Assembly: GCA_023134955.1 (NCBI GenBank)
Contig: JAGLUC010000237.1
Location: 1-5,398, forward strand
Source: Methylococcales bacterium
GTDB lineage: Bacteria > Pseudomonadota > Gammaproteobacteria > Methylococcales > Methylomonadaceae
DNA length: 5,398 bases
Reading direction: 5' to 3'
Under the pieces are notes generated by a model that did no database searches, had not been told where the DNA came from, and saw nothing but the letters and a program-made list of their open reading frames with translations. Positions 1 through 5,398 of this stretch are shown piece after piece; position 1 is the stretch's first letter, and each line of letters starts with the position of its first letter. Position numbers and translations under genes: made by a program.

Positions 1-81
1 AAACTTCATACGGGCTACTTTTTCATTACTGCAAAAACTTTTGGAACGATTAATAATAATGAGCGTAAAGAGTATATCTAA
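1..81 (+). CDS. Possible 3' end of an unidentified gene (partial, cut by the left edge)
   Basis: Frame 1 is open from the first base to a TAA at 79-81, giving 26 residues that end in NNNERKEYI. The stretch GYFFITAKTFG has a mixed hydrophobic and polar character that could belong to a folded protein, but I recognise no family. If real, the gene runs toward the H-NS-like gene and the two stop codons overlap (plus TAA at 79-81, minus TAG at 80-78), leaving no room for a terminator between them. A second plus-strand frame is also open here, so an open frame of this length is weak evidence. The call rests on frame and position only. Confidence 0.3.
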   Translation, partial: KLHTGYFFITAKTFGTINNNERKEYI

Positions 82-401
82 ATCAAAAACTCAGTCTTCT
101 CATGCCCTGCATCAAGAAATAGCTGCATCCATTTTGGAGCGATACCCCGTCCAGTCCATGTTTGAGAGGCATTATCTGGATTACGAAATTTAGCCGCTAC
201 CTTCTTGCCTTTTCTTACTAGTTTTTCACTGTTATCATTTATATCGACAGTCACTCCAATTGATGCTGCCAACTCATTAATTTGTGCAATCACCTGTTTA
301 CGCTTTTTTACTTGCTTATCTTTTAACGCTTTCTCCGCATTATCAATAACAGTTTGTAACTCAGCTTCTGAAAAATTTTTATATTCGATCATATTATTCA
401 T
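78..401 (-). CDS. H-NS family nucleoid-associated DNA-binding protein
   Basis: This 107-residue protein has the two-part layout of H-NS-like histone-like proteins. Residues 8-48 form a charged, probably coiled-coil helical region for oligomerisation (SEAELQTVIDNAEKALKDK, then a K/R-rich stretch at 29-36). A basic linker lies at 59-70. The C-terminal DNA-binding domain spans about 68-107, with K-F-R-N-P (71-75), T-W-T-G-R-G (81-86) and P-K-W (89-91). Family members bind AT-rich DNA through the minor groove and silence transcription in the nucleoid. The hook reads G-R-G-I rather than the Q/R-G-R of the best-studied members. Length is normal for short members of this family. Translation may begin at Met1 (399-401) or at Met4 (390-392); neither has a clear Shine-Dalgarno. 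The gene lies 58 bp downstream of the DUF2914-like gene on the same strand and could be co-transcribed, though the AT-rich gap could also hold its own promoter. Family assignment is firm; the exact paralogue and regulon are not visible. Confidence 0.9.
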   Translation of the reverse strand: MNNMIEYKNFSEAELQTVIDNAEKALKDKQVKKRKQVIAQINELAASIGVTVDINDNSEKLVRKGKKVAAKFRNPDNASQTWTGRGIAPKWMQLFLDAGHEKTEFLI

Positions 402-459
402 ACATTATAAAAAAAATATTTTTCAAGTATATCGCATTATTAATTGAACATAAATTAAC

Positions 460-1155
460 TTATTGAGCTTTAATCACATTAAATTTAATTTTATTTAAAA
501 TAATACCTTCTTTATTTACTAAGCTAACAGTCCATGCACCTGACTTTGAATAAGGTATCAATTTACTGGTTGAAGCCCGCCATCTATTCCCCCCTATTTT
601 AATTATTCGCTTATAAATCTCATGTTTATTCCACATCCATTGGTGATATAAAAATTGTCCCTTCATATCAATAATTTCAGTGAAGTAATAAACAGCAGTT
701 GCGTTTGCCATAGTCACTGGTAGTGGCATTTCTATTTGCCCTAAAGGTTCTTTATTATTTATTCCTTTAGTTAATAATGCTCTAATAACTCTAGGGTCTA
801 GTATCTCGCTACTAAAAGACTGTATATTTACTTCTGTTTTATTTTTAATACTATTATTATACTCGGCAATGGATATTATTTTCTCTATTTTAATATTCCT
901 AGTAGCATCATTAACCTTGGCATTAACAGGTTCTCTGGTTGTCTTTATTTCTAGAGTATTTTCTACTTTCTTCTCAACTGATTCCCTAGTAAAGAAATAG
1001 ATTACAAATAATATGATAAATAGCAAGGATATAACTGCAACTAATATCCGCTTAACATGCCATTCTGTCACCATTTCAGGTTGCGCATCCTTATTCAAGC
1101 TACTAGCTGTAATTTGCTGATTTATTTTAATGGTAATTTTATGGCTATCTTTCAT
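460..1155 (-). CDS. Single-pass membrane protein with C-terminal DUF2914-like domain, function unknown
   Basis: The 231-residue product starts with a polar cytoplasmic segment (1-36) that ends in a positive patch (H33, K35, R36). One strong transmembrane helix follows at about 37-55 (ILVAVISLLFIILFVIYFF). The positive-inside rule places the rest in the periplasm. Residues 57-115 are charged, low-complexity and probably an extended linker. The C-terminal part, about 120-222, resembles DUF2914: R-A-L-L near 125-128, V-Y-Y-F-T-E (155-160), G-Q-F-L-Y-H-Q-W (166-173), I-G-G-N-R-W-R (187-193), and G-A-W-T-V (206-210) followed by an N-x-E-G-x-x-L strand. DUF2914 is a small beta-rich domain of unknown role, often at the C-terminus of membrane-anchored proteobacterial proteins. 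The start is supported by AAGAG seven bases upstream. The gene is divergent from sucA and looks more AT-rich than it. No catalytic residues can be proposed; the domain call is from remembered motif pattern. Confidence 0.75.
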   Translation of the reverse strand: MKDSHKITIKINQQITASSLNKDAQPEMVTEWHVKRILVAVISLLFIILFVIYFFTRESVEKKVENTLEIKTTREPVNAKVNDATRNIKIEKIISIAEYNNSIKNKTEVNIQSFSSEILDPRVIRALLTKGINNKEPLGQIEMPLPVTMANATAVYYFTEIIDMKGQFLYHQWMWNKHEIYKRIIKIGGNRWRASTSKLIPYSKSGAWTVSLVNKEGIILNKIKFNVIKAQ

Positions 1156-1162
1156 AAATCCA

Positions 1163-1167
1163 CTCTT
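1163..1167 (-). promoter_or_regulatory. Ribosome binding site of the DUF2914-like gene
   Basis: On the minus strand AAGAG lies seven bases before the ATG at 1155-1153, a good Shine-Dalgarno distance. It supports the first in-frame ATG as the start of the membrane protein. Confidence 0.5.
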
Positions 1168-1183
1168 TTTTCTAGTTAAACGC

Positions 1184-1189
1184 TATACT
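1184..1189 (+). promoter_or_regulatory. Candidate -10 box for the suc operon
   Basis: TATACT matches the sigma-70 -10 consensus at five of six positions and would start transcription about 63 bases before the sucA ATG. No good -35 hexamer is seen 16-18 bases upstream (the region is a pyrimidine run). The site would therefore be weak or activator-dependent, or a false match in AT-rich DNA. Confidence 0.25.
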
Positions 1190-1204
1190 TTGTAATATCA
1201 TTTC

Positions 1205-1214
1205 ATTTGCAAAT
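1205..1214. repeat. Perfect 10-bp palindrome ATTTGCAAAT in the divergent promoter region
   Basis: ATTTGCAAAT reads the same on both strands. It sits near the middle of the 103-bp region between the divergent membrane-protein gene and sucA, and it overlaps the candidate minus-strand -10 box. Its symmetry and position suit a small operator, but the flanks do not extend the symmetry and one copy only is seen. A chance palindrome in AT-rich sequence is a real alternative. Confidence 0.35.
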
Positions 1215-1220
1215 ATACCA
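1212..1220 (-). promoter_or_regulatory. Candidate extended -10 promoter for the DUF2914-like gene
   Basis: The minus strand reads TGGTATATT: a TGn extension directly followed by TATATT, five of six matches to the -10 consensus. Extended -10 promoters can work with a poor -35, and none is evident here. Transcription would start near 1205 and leave a leader of about 50 bases, containing the AAGAG ribosome site. If the minus-strand gene pair is co-transcribed, this would also serve the H-NS-like gene. Confidence 0.35.
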
Positions 1221-1249
1221 TCTAACCTCTAGCCATTTATTGAAATATC

Positions 1250-1253
1250 GGAA
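1250..1253 (+). promoter_or_regulatory. Ribosome binding site of sucA
   Basis: GGAA lies five bases before the ATG at 1259. It is short but correctly placed, and the N-terminus it gives matches the usual start of SucA proteins. Confidence 0.5.
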
Positions 1254-1258
1254 CACAC

Positions 1259-4099
1259 ATGAGCAACCTGCTAAAACTGTTTCAAGAATCTTCCGCTCTA
1301 TATGGAAGCAATGCAGTTTTCATTGAAGATTTATACGAAAGATACCTTGAAAATCCTGATTTAGTCCCCGAAAGCTGGCGTGAAAAATTTAATGCTATTC
1401 ACAATGGAGCCACTCATGAGATTGCTCACAGCCCTATTGTTGACCGATTTGAAAATCTAGCCCTTTCAACTCAAGGTCGATTAGCCAAGTTACAGGGTTT
1501 TACCGAAGAAAGTGTCAAGAAGCAATCGGCTGTTGCCAGACTAATTAACAGTTATAGAATGAGTGGTCATCAAATAGCTGCCAACAATCCTCTAGGCAAA
1601 AACACCCAACTACCAGTCGACCTGGAAATGGCTTTTTATGGTTTAGCAGAACCAGACATGGATACCTTATTTGATACAGGGACGATTTATGGAAAAGATC
1701 GCTTACCACTAAGAAAAATCATCTCTACTCTCAAAGAGATATATTGTGGCAGTATTGGTACTGAATACATGCACATTGTTGATCCTGAAACCAAACGTTG
1801 GATAAAAAATAAATTAGAAGGCTCCAAACGTGGGGATAGCACTAGTTCATCTGAGACTAAACTGGCTATTTTAAAATCACTCACCGCTGCTGAAGGTATC
1901 GAAAAACATTTACACCATCGATATGTGGGACAAAAACGTTTTTCTTTAGAAGGCAGTGAGTGTCTTATCCCCGTTTTAGATGAATTAATACAAAATGCGG
2001 GCGAACAGCAAGTCAAAGAAATTGTTATTGGTATGGCTCACCGTGGTCGTTTAAATGTACTGATTAATATATTAGGCAAAAGTCCTGCTCAATTATTTGG
2101 TGAATTTGAGGGCACTCACACCTCTTTACCGGGTGCTATTACCGGGGATGTAAAATATCACATGGGGTTTTCATCCAATATCGCCACCCCTGGTGGCCCG
2201 GTTCATTTAACACTTGCTTTCAACCCCTCTCATCTTGAAATTATCAATCCTGTGGTTGAAGGTTCGGTTAAAGCCAGACAAGATCGCAGAGGTAAGGGTA
2301 GTGTAGATATTATCATTCCTGTTTTAATCCATGGTGATGCTGCCTTTGCTGGTCAAGGCATTGTCATGGAAACGCTGAATATGTCTGAAACTCGTGCTTT
2401 TTCTACAGGTGGTACAATACATATTGTCATTAACAATCAAATTGGCTTTACCACCAGTAACCCCTTTGACGCACGCTCAACTCAATATTGTACTGATGTT
2501 GCAACGATGATTCATGCCCCGGTTTTTCATGTTAATGGTGATGATCCAGAAGCTGTCATATTTGTAACTCAATTAGCTCTGGATTTTCGGATGAAATTCC
2601 ATAAGGATGTGGTGATAGATCTGATTTGCTATCGCAGACTAGGTCATAATGAAGCAGATGAACCGGCTGCAACTCAGCCTATGATGTATAAAACCATCCA
2701 TAACCTACCTTCGGTTAGAGAGTTATATGCGCAACAACTGATCAATGAAAGTGTGGCTTCTGAGGAAATAGCTCAGCAAATGCAAAAGGATTACCAACTT
2801 TTGTTAGATGAAGGAAATCCCGTATCACGTCCTGTATTAAGTGATTCCTTTTATTCCTATTCTGAACAATGGAAAAAATATACCCATCAGGAATGGACTG
2901 CCCCCTGTGACACACGTGTTAGCCTTGAGAGTATCCGCTTGTGTAATGAAAAACTACATCAACTTCCGGCTGAATTTGAGTTACACGGCAGAGTGGCAAA
3001 AGTCATTGAAAACCGATCTAAAATGTCAGCTGGAGCATTACCCTTAGACTGGGGTTTTGCTGAAAATATGGCTTATGCCACTTTAGTGACAGAAGGTAAA
3101 GACATCCGTTTGGTCGGACAAGATGTCGGTAGAGGAACTTTCTCTCATCGCCATATTGCTTTACACAATCAAATTAATGGCGACACCTGGTTTCCTATTC
3201 AGCACATTTGTGAAAACCAAGGGCGTGCACAAATTTTTGATTCACTGTTGTCAGAAGCTGGTGTACTTGGATTCGAGTATGGTTATAGCTCAACAGAGCC
3301 CGAAAAACTAATTATTTGGGAAGCCCAATTTGGTGACTTTGCCAATGGTGCTCAAGTTGTGATTGATCAATTTATTAGTTCAGGTGAGTCAAAATGGGGA
3401 CGATTAAGTGGCTTGGTTTTACTTCTCCCCCATGGTTTTGAAGGACAAGGGCCTGAGCATTCATCTGCCAGGTTAGAGCGTTATTTGCAACTGTGTGCAG
3501 ACCATAATATTCAAGTTTGCAACCCAACTACGCCTGCACAAATATTTCATTTGTTAAGACGGCAGTTACACAGGACTTATCGAAAACCACTTATAATAAT
3601 GAGTCCTAAAAGTTTATTAAGACACAAACTAGCCATTTCTACTCTGGAAGATCTGACTGATGGTGCCTTTTTGCCTATTATTCCTGAGCTGGATGAAATA
3701 GATCCAGACCATGTTACCCGTCTGGTTTTATGTTCTGGTAAAGTCTATTATGACTTATTAGAGGCTCGTAGAACTGATGAGTTAAATCATGTGACTATTA
3801 TCCGCATTGAACAACTTTATCCATTCCCTAGTGAATTATATAAAGCAGAAATAGATAGATACAGCCAGCTAAAACAAATTATCTGGTGTCAGGAAGAGCC
3901 TAAAAATCAAGGAGCCTGGTATCAATCCAAGCATCATTTTTACGACCATATAGATAAAAATATTACTATACATTATGCTGGAAGAGTTGCTTCTGCTGCA
4001 CCTGCAGTAGGTAGCTATCTCGTCCACATTGAACAACAAAAAGCAGTCATTAAAGCAGCACTTTATGACACATATGAAGGAAATCAACATGAGTCTTGA
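1259..4099 (+). CDS. sucA: 2-oxoglutarate dehydrogenase E1 component, thiamine diphosphate-dependent
   Basis: This cytoplasmic TCA-cycle enzyme decarboxylates 2-oxoglutarate on thiamine diphosphate and succinylates the lipoyl group of SucB. At 946 residues it is close to the usual 930-950. Residues 1-45 form the N-terminal E2-binding segment (LYERYLENPDLVPESWREKF). The first catalytic half has G-M-A-H-R-G-R-L-N (258-266; H261 matches E. coli H260), Y-H-M-G-F (300-304), and the cofactor/Mg motif G-D-A (359-361) leading to N-N-Q (392-394). R-R-L-G-H-N-E-A-D-E-P follows at 459-469. The second half carries the transketolase-like pyrimidine-binding domain: G-R-G-T-F-S-H-R-H (624-632), E-A-Q-F-G-D-F-A-N-G-A-Q (688-699), and L-L-P-H-G-F-E-G-Q-G-P-E-H-S-S-A-R (722-738). 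The C-terminal domain has M-S-P-K-S-L-L-R-H (781-789) and W-C-Q-E-E-P-x-N-Q-G-A-W (876-887). No frameshift or missing active-site residue is seen. It is first in the suc operon and its stop lies inside sucB. Confidence 0.98.
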   Translation: MSNLLKLFQESSALYGSNAVFIEDLYERYLENPDLVPESWREKFNAIHNGATHEIAHSPIVDRFENLALSTQGRLAKLQGFTEESVKKQSAVARLINSYRMSGHQIAANNPLGKNTQLPVDLEMAFYGLAEPDMDTLFDTGTIYGKDRLPLRKIISTLKEIYCGSIGTEYMHIVDPETKRWIKNKLEGSKRGDSTSSSETKLAILKSLTAAEGIEKHLHHRYVGQKRFSLEGSECLIPVLDELIQNAGEQQVKEIVIGMAHRGRLNVLINILGKSPAQLFGEFEGTHTSLPGAITGDVKYHMGFSSNIATPGGPVHLTLAFNPSHLEIINPVVEGSVKARQDRRGKGSVDIIIPVLIHGDAAFAGQGIVMETLNMSETRAFSTGGTIHIVINNQIGFTTSNPFDARSTQYCTDVATMIHAPVFHVNGDDPEAVIFVTQLALDFRMKFHKDVVIDLICYRRLGHNEADEPAATQPMMYKTIHNLPSVRELYAQQLINESVASEEIAQQMQKDYQLLLDEGNPVSRPVLSDSFYSYSEQWKKYTHQEWTAPCDTRVSLESIRLCNEKLHQLPAEFELHGRVAKVIENRSKMSAGALPLDWGFAENMAYATLVTEGKDIRLVGQDVGRGTFSHRHIALHNQINGDTWFPIQHICENQGRAQIFDSLLSEAGVLGFEYGYSSTEPEKLIIWEAQFGDFANGAQVVIDQFISSGESKWGRLSGLVLLLPHGFEGQGPEHSSARLERYLQLCADHNIQVCNPTTPAQIFHLLRRQLHRTYRKPLIIMSPKSLLRHKLAISTLEDLTDGAFLPIIPELDEIDPDHVTRLVLCSGKVYYDLLEARRTDELNHVTIIRIEQLYPFPSELYKAEIDRYSQLKQIIWCQEEPKNQGAWYQSKHHFYDHIDKNITIHYAGRVASAAPAVGSYLVHIEQQKAVIKAALYDTYEGNQHES
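4077..4082 (+). promoter_or_regulatory. Ribosome binding site that sets the sucB start, within sucA
   Basis: AAGGAA lies in the last codons of sucA, six bases before the ATG at 4089. It decides between this ATG and in-frame upstream ATGs at 4029, 4065 and 4074, which would add up to 20 residues unlike any E2o N-terminus. Confidence 0.8.
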
Positions 4100-5345
4100 A
4101 ATTCTGGTTCCTAGCCTACCTGAATCCGTATCTGATGCAACTCTGGCAACCTGGCATAAAAAAATAGGGGAATTTGTTAATAAAAACGATAATCTGGTTG
4201 ATTTGGAAACCGATAAAATTGTACTGGAAGTACCGGCTCCGAAATCTGGCATACTCACAGATATTCTTCATCAAGACGGTGCAATCGTTGTTGCAGGTGA
4301 GGTATTGGCTATCATGGAAGAAAAAGAAGCTGAACCAGCATCGCAGTCTCAATCTTCATCAACTGACGAGCAACAAACTGAGCATAAGCATAGCTTAACT
4401 GAAGAGATGCCTTTAAGCCCTGCGGTTAGACGTTTAATACAAGAAAATAATCTTAATCCTCAAGACATTCATGGTTCAGGGAAAAAAGGTCGTCTGACCA
4501 AAGCAGATATTCTTGAATATATTGAAAACCATACTATAGCAGAACAAAAAGCATCTTCTACTGCTGCCGCTGTTATTGCCTCCAAACCAACATTGGTAAA
4601 AAGGGAGGAAACACATGAAAGCAGCCCGTCTGTCTCATCAAATTTCAGACCTGAACAGCGTGTACCGATGACACGTCTTAGAGCAAAAGTAGCTGAGAGA
4701 CTACTACAAGCCCAACAAAATGCGGCTATGTTAACGACTTTTAATGAAGTTAATATGCAAAGTGTGATTAATTTAAGAAATCAATATAAAGACCGTTTTC
4801 TACAAAAACATGAAATTAAATTGGGCTTTATGTCTTTCTTTATCAAAGCCTCCATTGAAGCACTTAAAAAATATCCAGCCATTAATGCCTCCATTGATGA
4901 TAACGATATTATCTATCACGGCTATTATGACATGGGCATTGCCGTTTCCACCCCACGCGGACTTATCGTGCCAGTGATTAAAGATGCCGACCAACTTGAT
5001 TTTGCAGGAATAGAAAAAAGTATCTTCGACTATGGCACTAAAGCCAAAGAAGGTCGTTTAAGTTACGAAGATTTAACAGGTGGTACCTTTACCATTACCA
5101 ATGGTGGGATTTTTGGCTCTATGTTATCCACCCCCATACTCAACCCACCACAATGTGCCATTTTAGGTATGCACGCGATTAAAGAACGGGCGGTGGTAGA
5201 AGATGGAGAAATTGTTATTCGCCCCATTATGTATTTAGCTTTATCTTATGATCACCGTCTAGTGGATGGTAAAGATGCTGTACAATTCTTAGTCACTATT
5301 AAAGAGTGTTTGGAGTCTCCAGCGCATCTTCTGCTTAATATATAG
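4089..5345 (+). CDS. sucB: Dihydrolipoamide succinyltransferase, E2 component of 2-oxoglutarate dehydrogenase
   Basis: SucB forms the core of the complex. It accepts the succinyl group from E1o on its lipoyl arm and transfers it to CoA, giving succinyl-CoA. The 418-residue product has one lipoyl domain (about 3-76), with the lipoylated lysine at K43 in D-L-E-T-D-K (38-43). A linker rich in Ser, Gln and Glu follows (about 80-105). The peripheral-subunit-binding domain is at about 107-144 (L-S-P-A-V-R-R-L, then G-S-G-K-K-G-R-L-T-K-A-D-I-L), which docks E1/E3. After a second linker (150-188), the acyltransferase domain starts at R-V-P-M-T-R-L-R (191-198) and ends with S-Y-D-H-R-L-V-D-G (386-394), containing catalytic H389 and D393. 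Length fits the family (E. coli about 405). The start at 4089 gives the canonical N-terminus MSLEILVPSLPESV and is backed by AAGGAA. The first 11 bases overlap sucA, so coupled translation is likely. Confidence 0.97.
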   Translation: MSLEILVPSLPESVSDATLATWHKKIGEFVNKNDNLVDLETDKIVLEVPAPKSGILTDILHQDGAIVVAGEVLAIMEEKEAEPASQSQSSSTDEQQTEHKHSLTEEMPLSPAVRRLIQENNLNPQDIHGSGKKGRLTKADILEYIENHTIAEQKASSTAAAVIASKPTLVKREETHESSPSVSSNFRPEQRVPMTRLRAKVAERLLQAQQNAAMLTTFNEVNMQSVINLRNQYKDRFLQKHEIKLGFMSFFIKASIEALKKYPAINASIDDNDIIYHGYYDMGIAVSTPRGLIVPVIKDADQLDFAGIEKSIFDYGTKAKEGRLSYEDLTGGTFTITNGGIFGSMLSTPILNPPQCAILGMHAIKERAVVEDGEIVIRPIMYLALSYDHRLVDGKDAVQFLVTIKECLESPAHLLLNI

Positions 5346-5346
5346 G
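5343..5346 (+). promoter_or_regulatory. Ribosome binding site of lpd, overlapping the sucB stop codon
   Basis: TAGG, made of the sucB TAG stop plus the next base, is the only Shine-Dalgarno-like match before the ATG at 5355, with an eight-base spacer. The overlap suggests that ribosomes finishing sucB could help start the next gene. Confidence 0.4.
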
Positions 5347-5354
5347 CTTTTTCT

Positions 5355-5398
5355 ATGACAATATCTACAAAGCAATATGATGTCATCATTATTGGTGC
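5355..5398 (+). CDS. lpd: Dihydrolipoamide dehydrogenase (E3), 5' end only, cut by the right edge
   Basis: Only 14 full codons are present: MTISTKQYDVIIIG, then an incomplete GC- codon. Y-D-V-I-I-I-G is the first beta strand and first glycine of the FAD-binding Rossmann motif (GxGxxG) found at the N-terminus of dihydrolipoamide dehydrogenases. E3 re-oxidises the dihydrolipoyl group of SucB with FAD and NAD+. This start motif is shared by many FAD-dependent oxidoreductases, so the specific call rests on the position nine bases after sucB on the same strand, a very common arrangement. The gene is truncated by the window, not broken. Confidence 0.85.
   Translation, partial: MTISTKQYDVIIIG

Noticed and set aside
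2..193. Plus-strand open frame 2 running from the left edge to a TAG inside the H-NS-like gene
   Set aside because: Most of it is antisense to the conserved DNA-binding domain of the H-NS-like gene, which is the clear coding strand here.
205..447. 80-residue open frame on the plus strand
   Set aside because: It is antisense to the H-NS-like gene, whose translation shows a recognisable family signature; no family resemblance is seen in the antisense product.
402..459. Possible terminator or promoter between the two minus-strand genes
   Set aside because: The 58 bp are A/T tracts with no GC-rich stem, so no intrinsic terminator can be supported; only the TATAAT next to the H-NS-like start was kept, as a low-interest finding.
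1687..2016. 109-residue open frame antisense to sucA
   Set aside because: It lies inside strongly conserved sucA coding sequence and its cysteine/serine-rich translation looks like a shadow frame.
4029..4088. N-terminal extension of sucB by 20 residues from the upstream in-frame ATG
   Set aside because: The added residues lie wholly within the conserved sucA C-terminus, do not resemble any E2o N-terminus, and the ATG at 4089 has AAGGAA at the right distance followed by the canonical lipoyl-domain start.
1259..4099. Leucine at residue 461 in R-R-L-G-H-N-E-A-D-E-P, where E. coli as I recall has histidine
   Set aside because: This position varies among SucA proteins (His, Tyr, Phe, Trp and others), and the flanking R-R and G-H-N-E are intact, so no functional change is implied.
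3869..4258. 129-residue minus-strand open frame across the sucA-sucB junction
   Set aside because: It is antisense to the C-terminus of SucA and the lipoyl domain of SucB, both clearly coding on the plus strand.
1..5398. CRISPR arrays, tRNA or rRNA genes, insertion sequences, toxin-antitoxin or phage genes
   Set aside because: I saw no regularly spaced repeats, no tRNA-like segments, no transposase motifs and no terminal inverted repeats; the window is almost fully occupied by the genes listed.

Overview
This is an AT-rich stretch of a bacterial chromosome, most likely from a gammaproteobacterium. The proteobacterial E1 of 2-oxoglutarate dehydrogenase reads closely like enterobacterial and pseudomonad SucA. 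The gene order sucA-sucB-lpd is common in that class, and the H-NS-family protein has the TW-GRG-PKW C-terminus widespread in beta/gammaproteobacteria. I cannot name a genus from the sequence alone.

Layout: (1) Positions 1-81 hold a short open reading frame entering from the left edge on the plus strand; it may be the tail of an unidentified gene. (2) Positions 78-401, minus strand, encode a 107-residue H-NS-like nucleoid-associated protein. (3) Positions 460-1155, minus strand, encode a 231-residue single-pass membrane protein with a C-terminal DUF2914-like domain. (4) Positions 1156-1258 form a divergent intergenic region with candidate promoters for both directions and a perfect 10-bp palindrome. 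(5) Positions 1259-4099, plus strand, are sucA (E1o). (6) Positions 4089-5345, plus strand, are sucB (E2o), overlapping the end of sucA by 11 bp. (7) Positions 5355-5398 hold the first 14 codons of a flavoprotein, almost certainly lpd (E3), cut by the window edge.

sucA, sucB and lpd together encode the three enzymes of the 2-oxoglutarate dehydrogenase complex. E1o decarboxylates 2-oxoglutarate on thiamine diphosphate, E2o carries the succinyl group on its lipoyl lysine and passes it to CoA, and E3 re-oxidises the dihydrolipoamide with NAD+. The tight spacing (overlap, then a 9-nt gap) says they are one transcription unit, probably starting in the 1156-1258 region. Both full-length suc genes look intact, with their key residues in place.

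The two left-hand genes are on the opposite strand and have no evident link to the TCA cycle beyond sharing the divergent promoter region. I do not see a convincing undescribed system here. The points most worth a second look are the divergent intergenic palindrome, the DUF2914 membrane protein, and the altered DNA-hook sequence of the H-NS-like protein.
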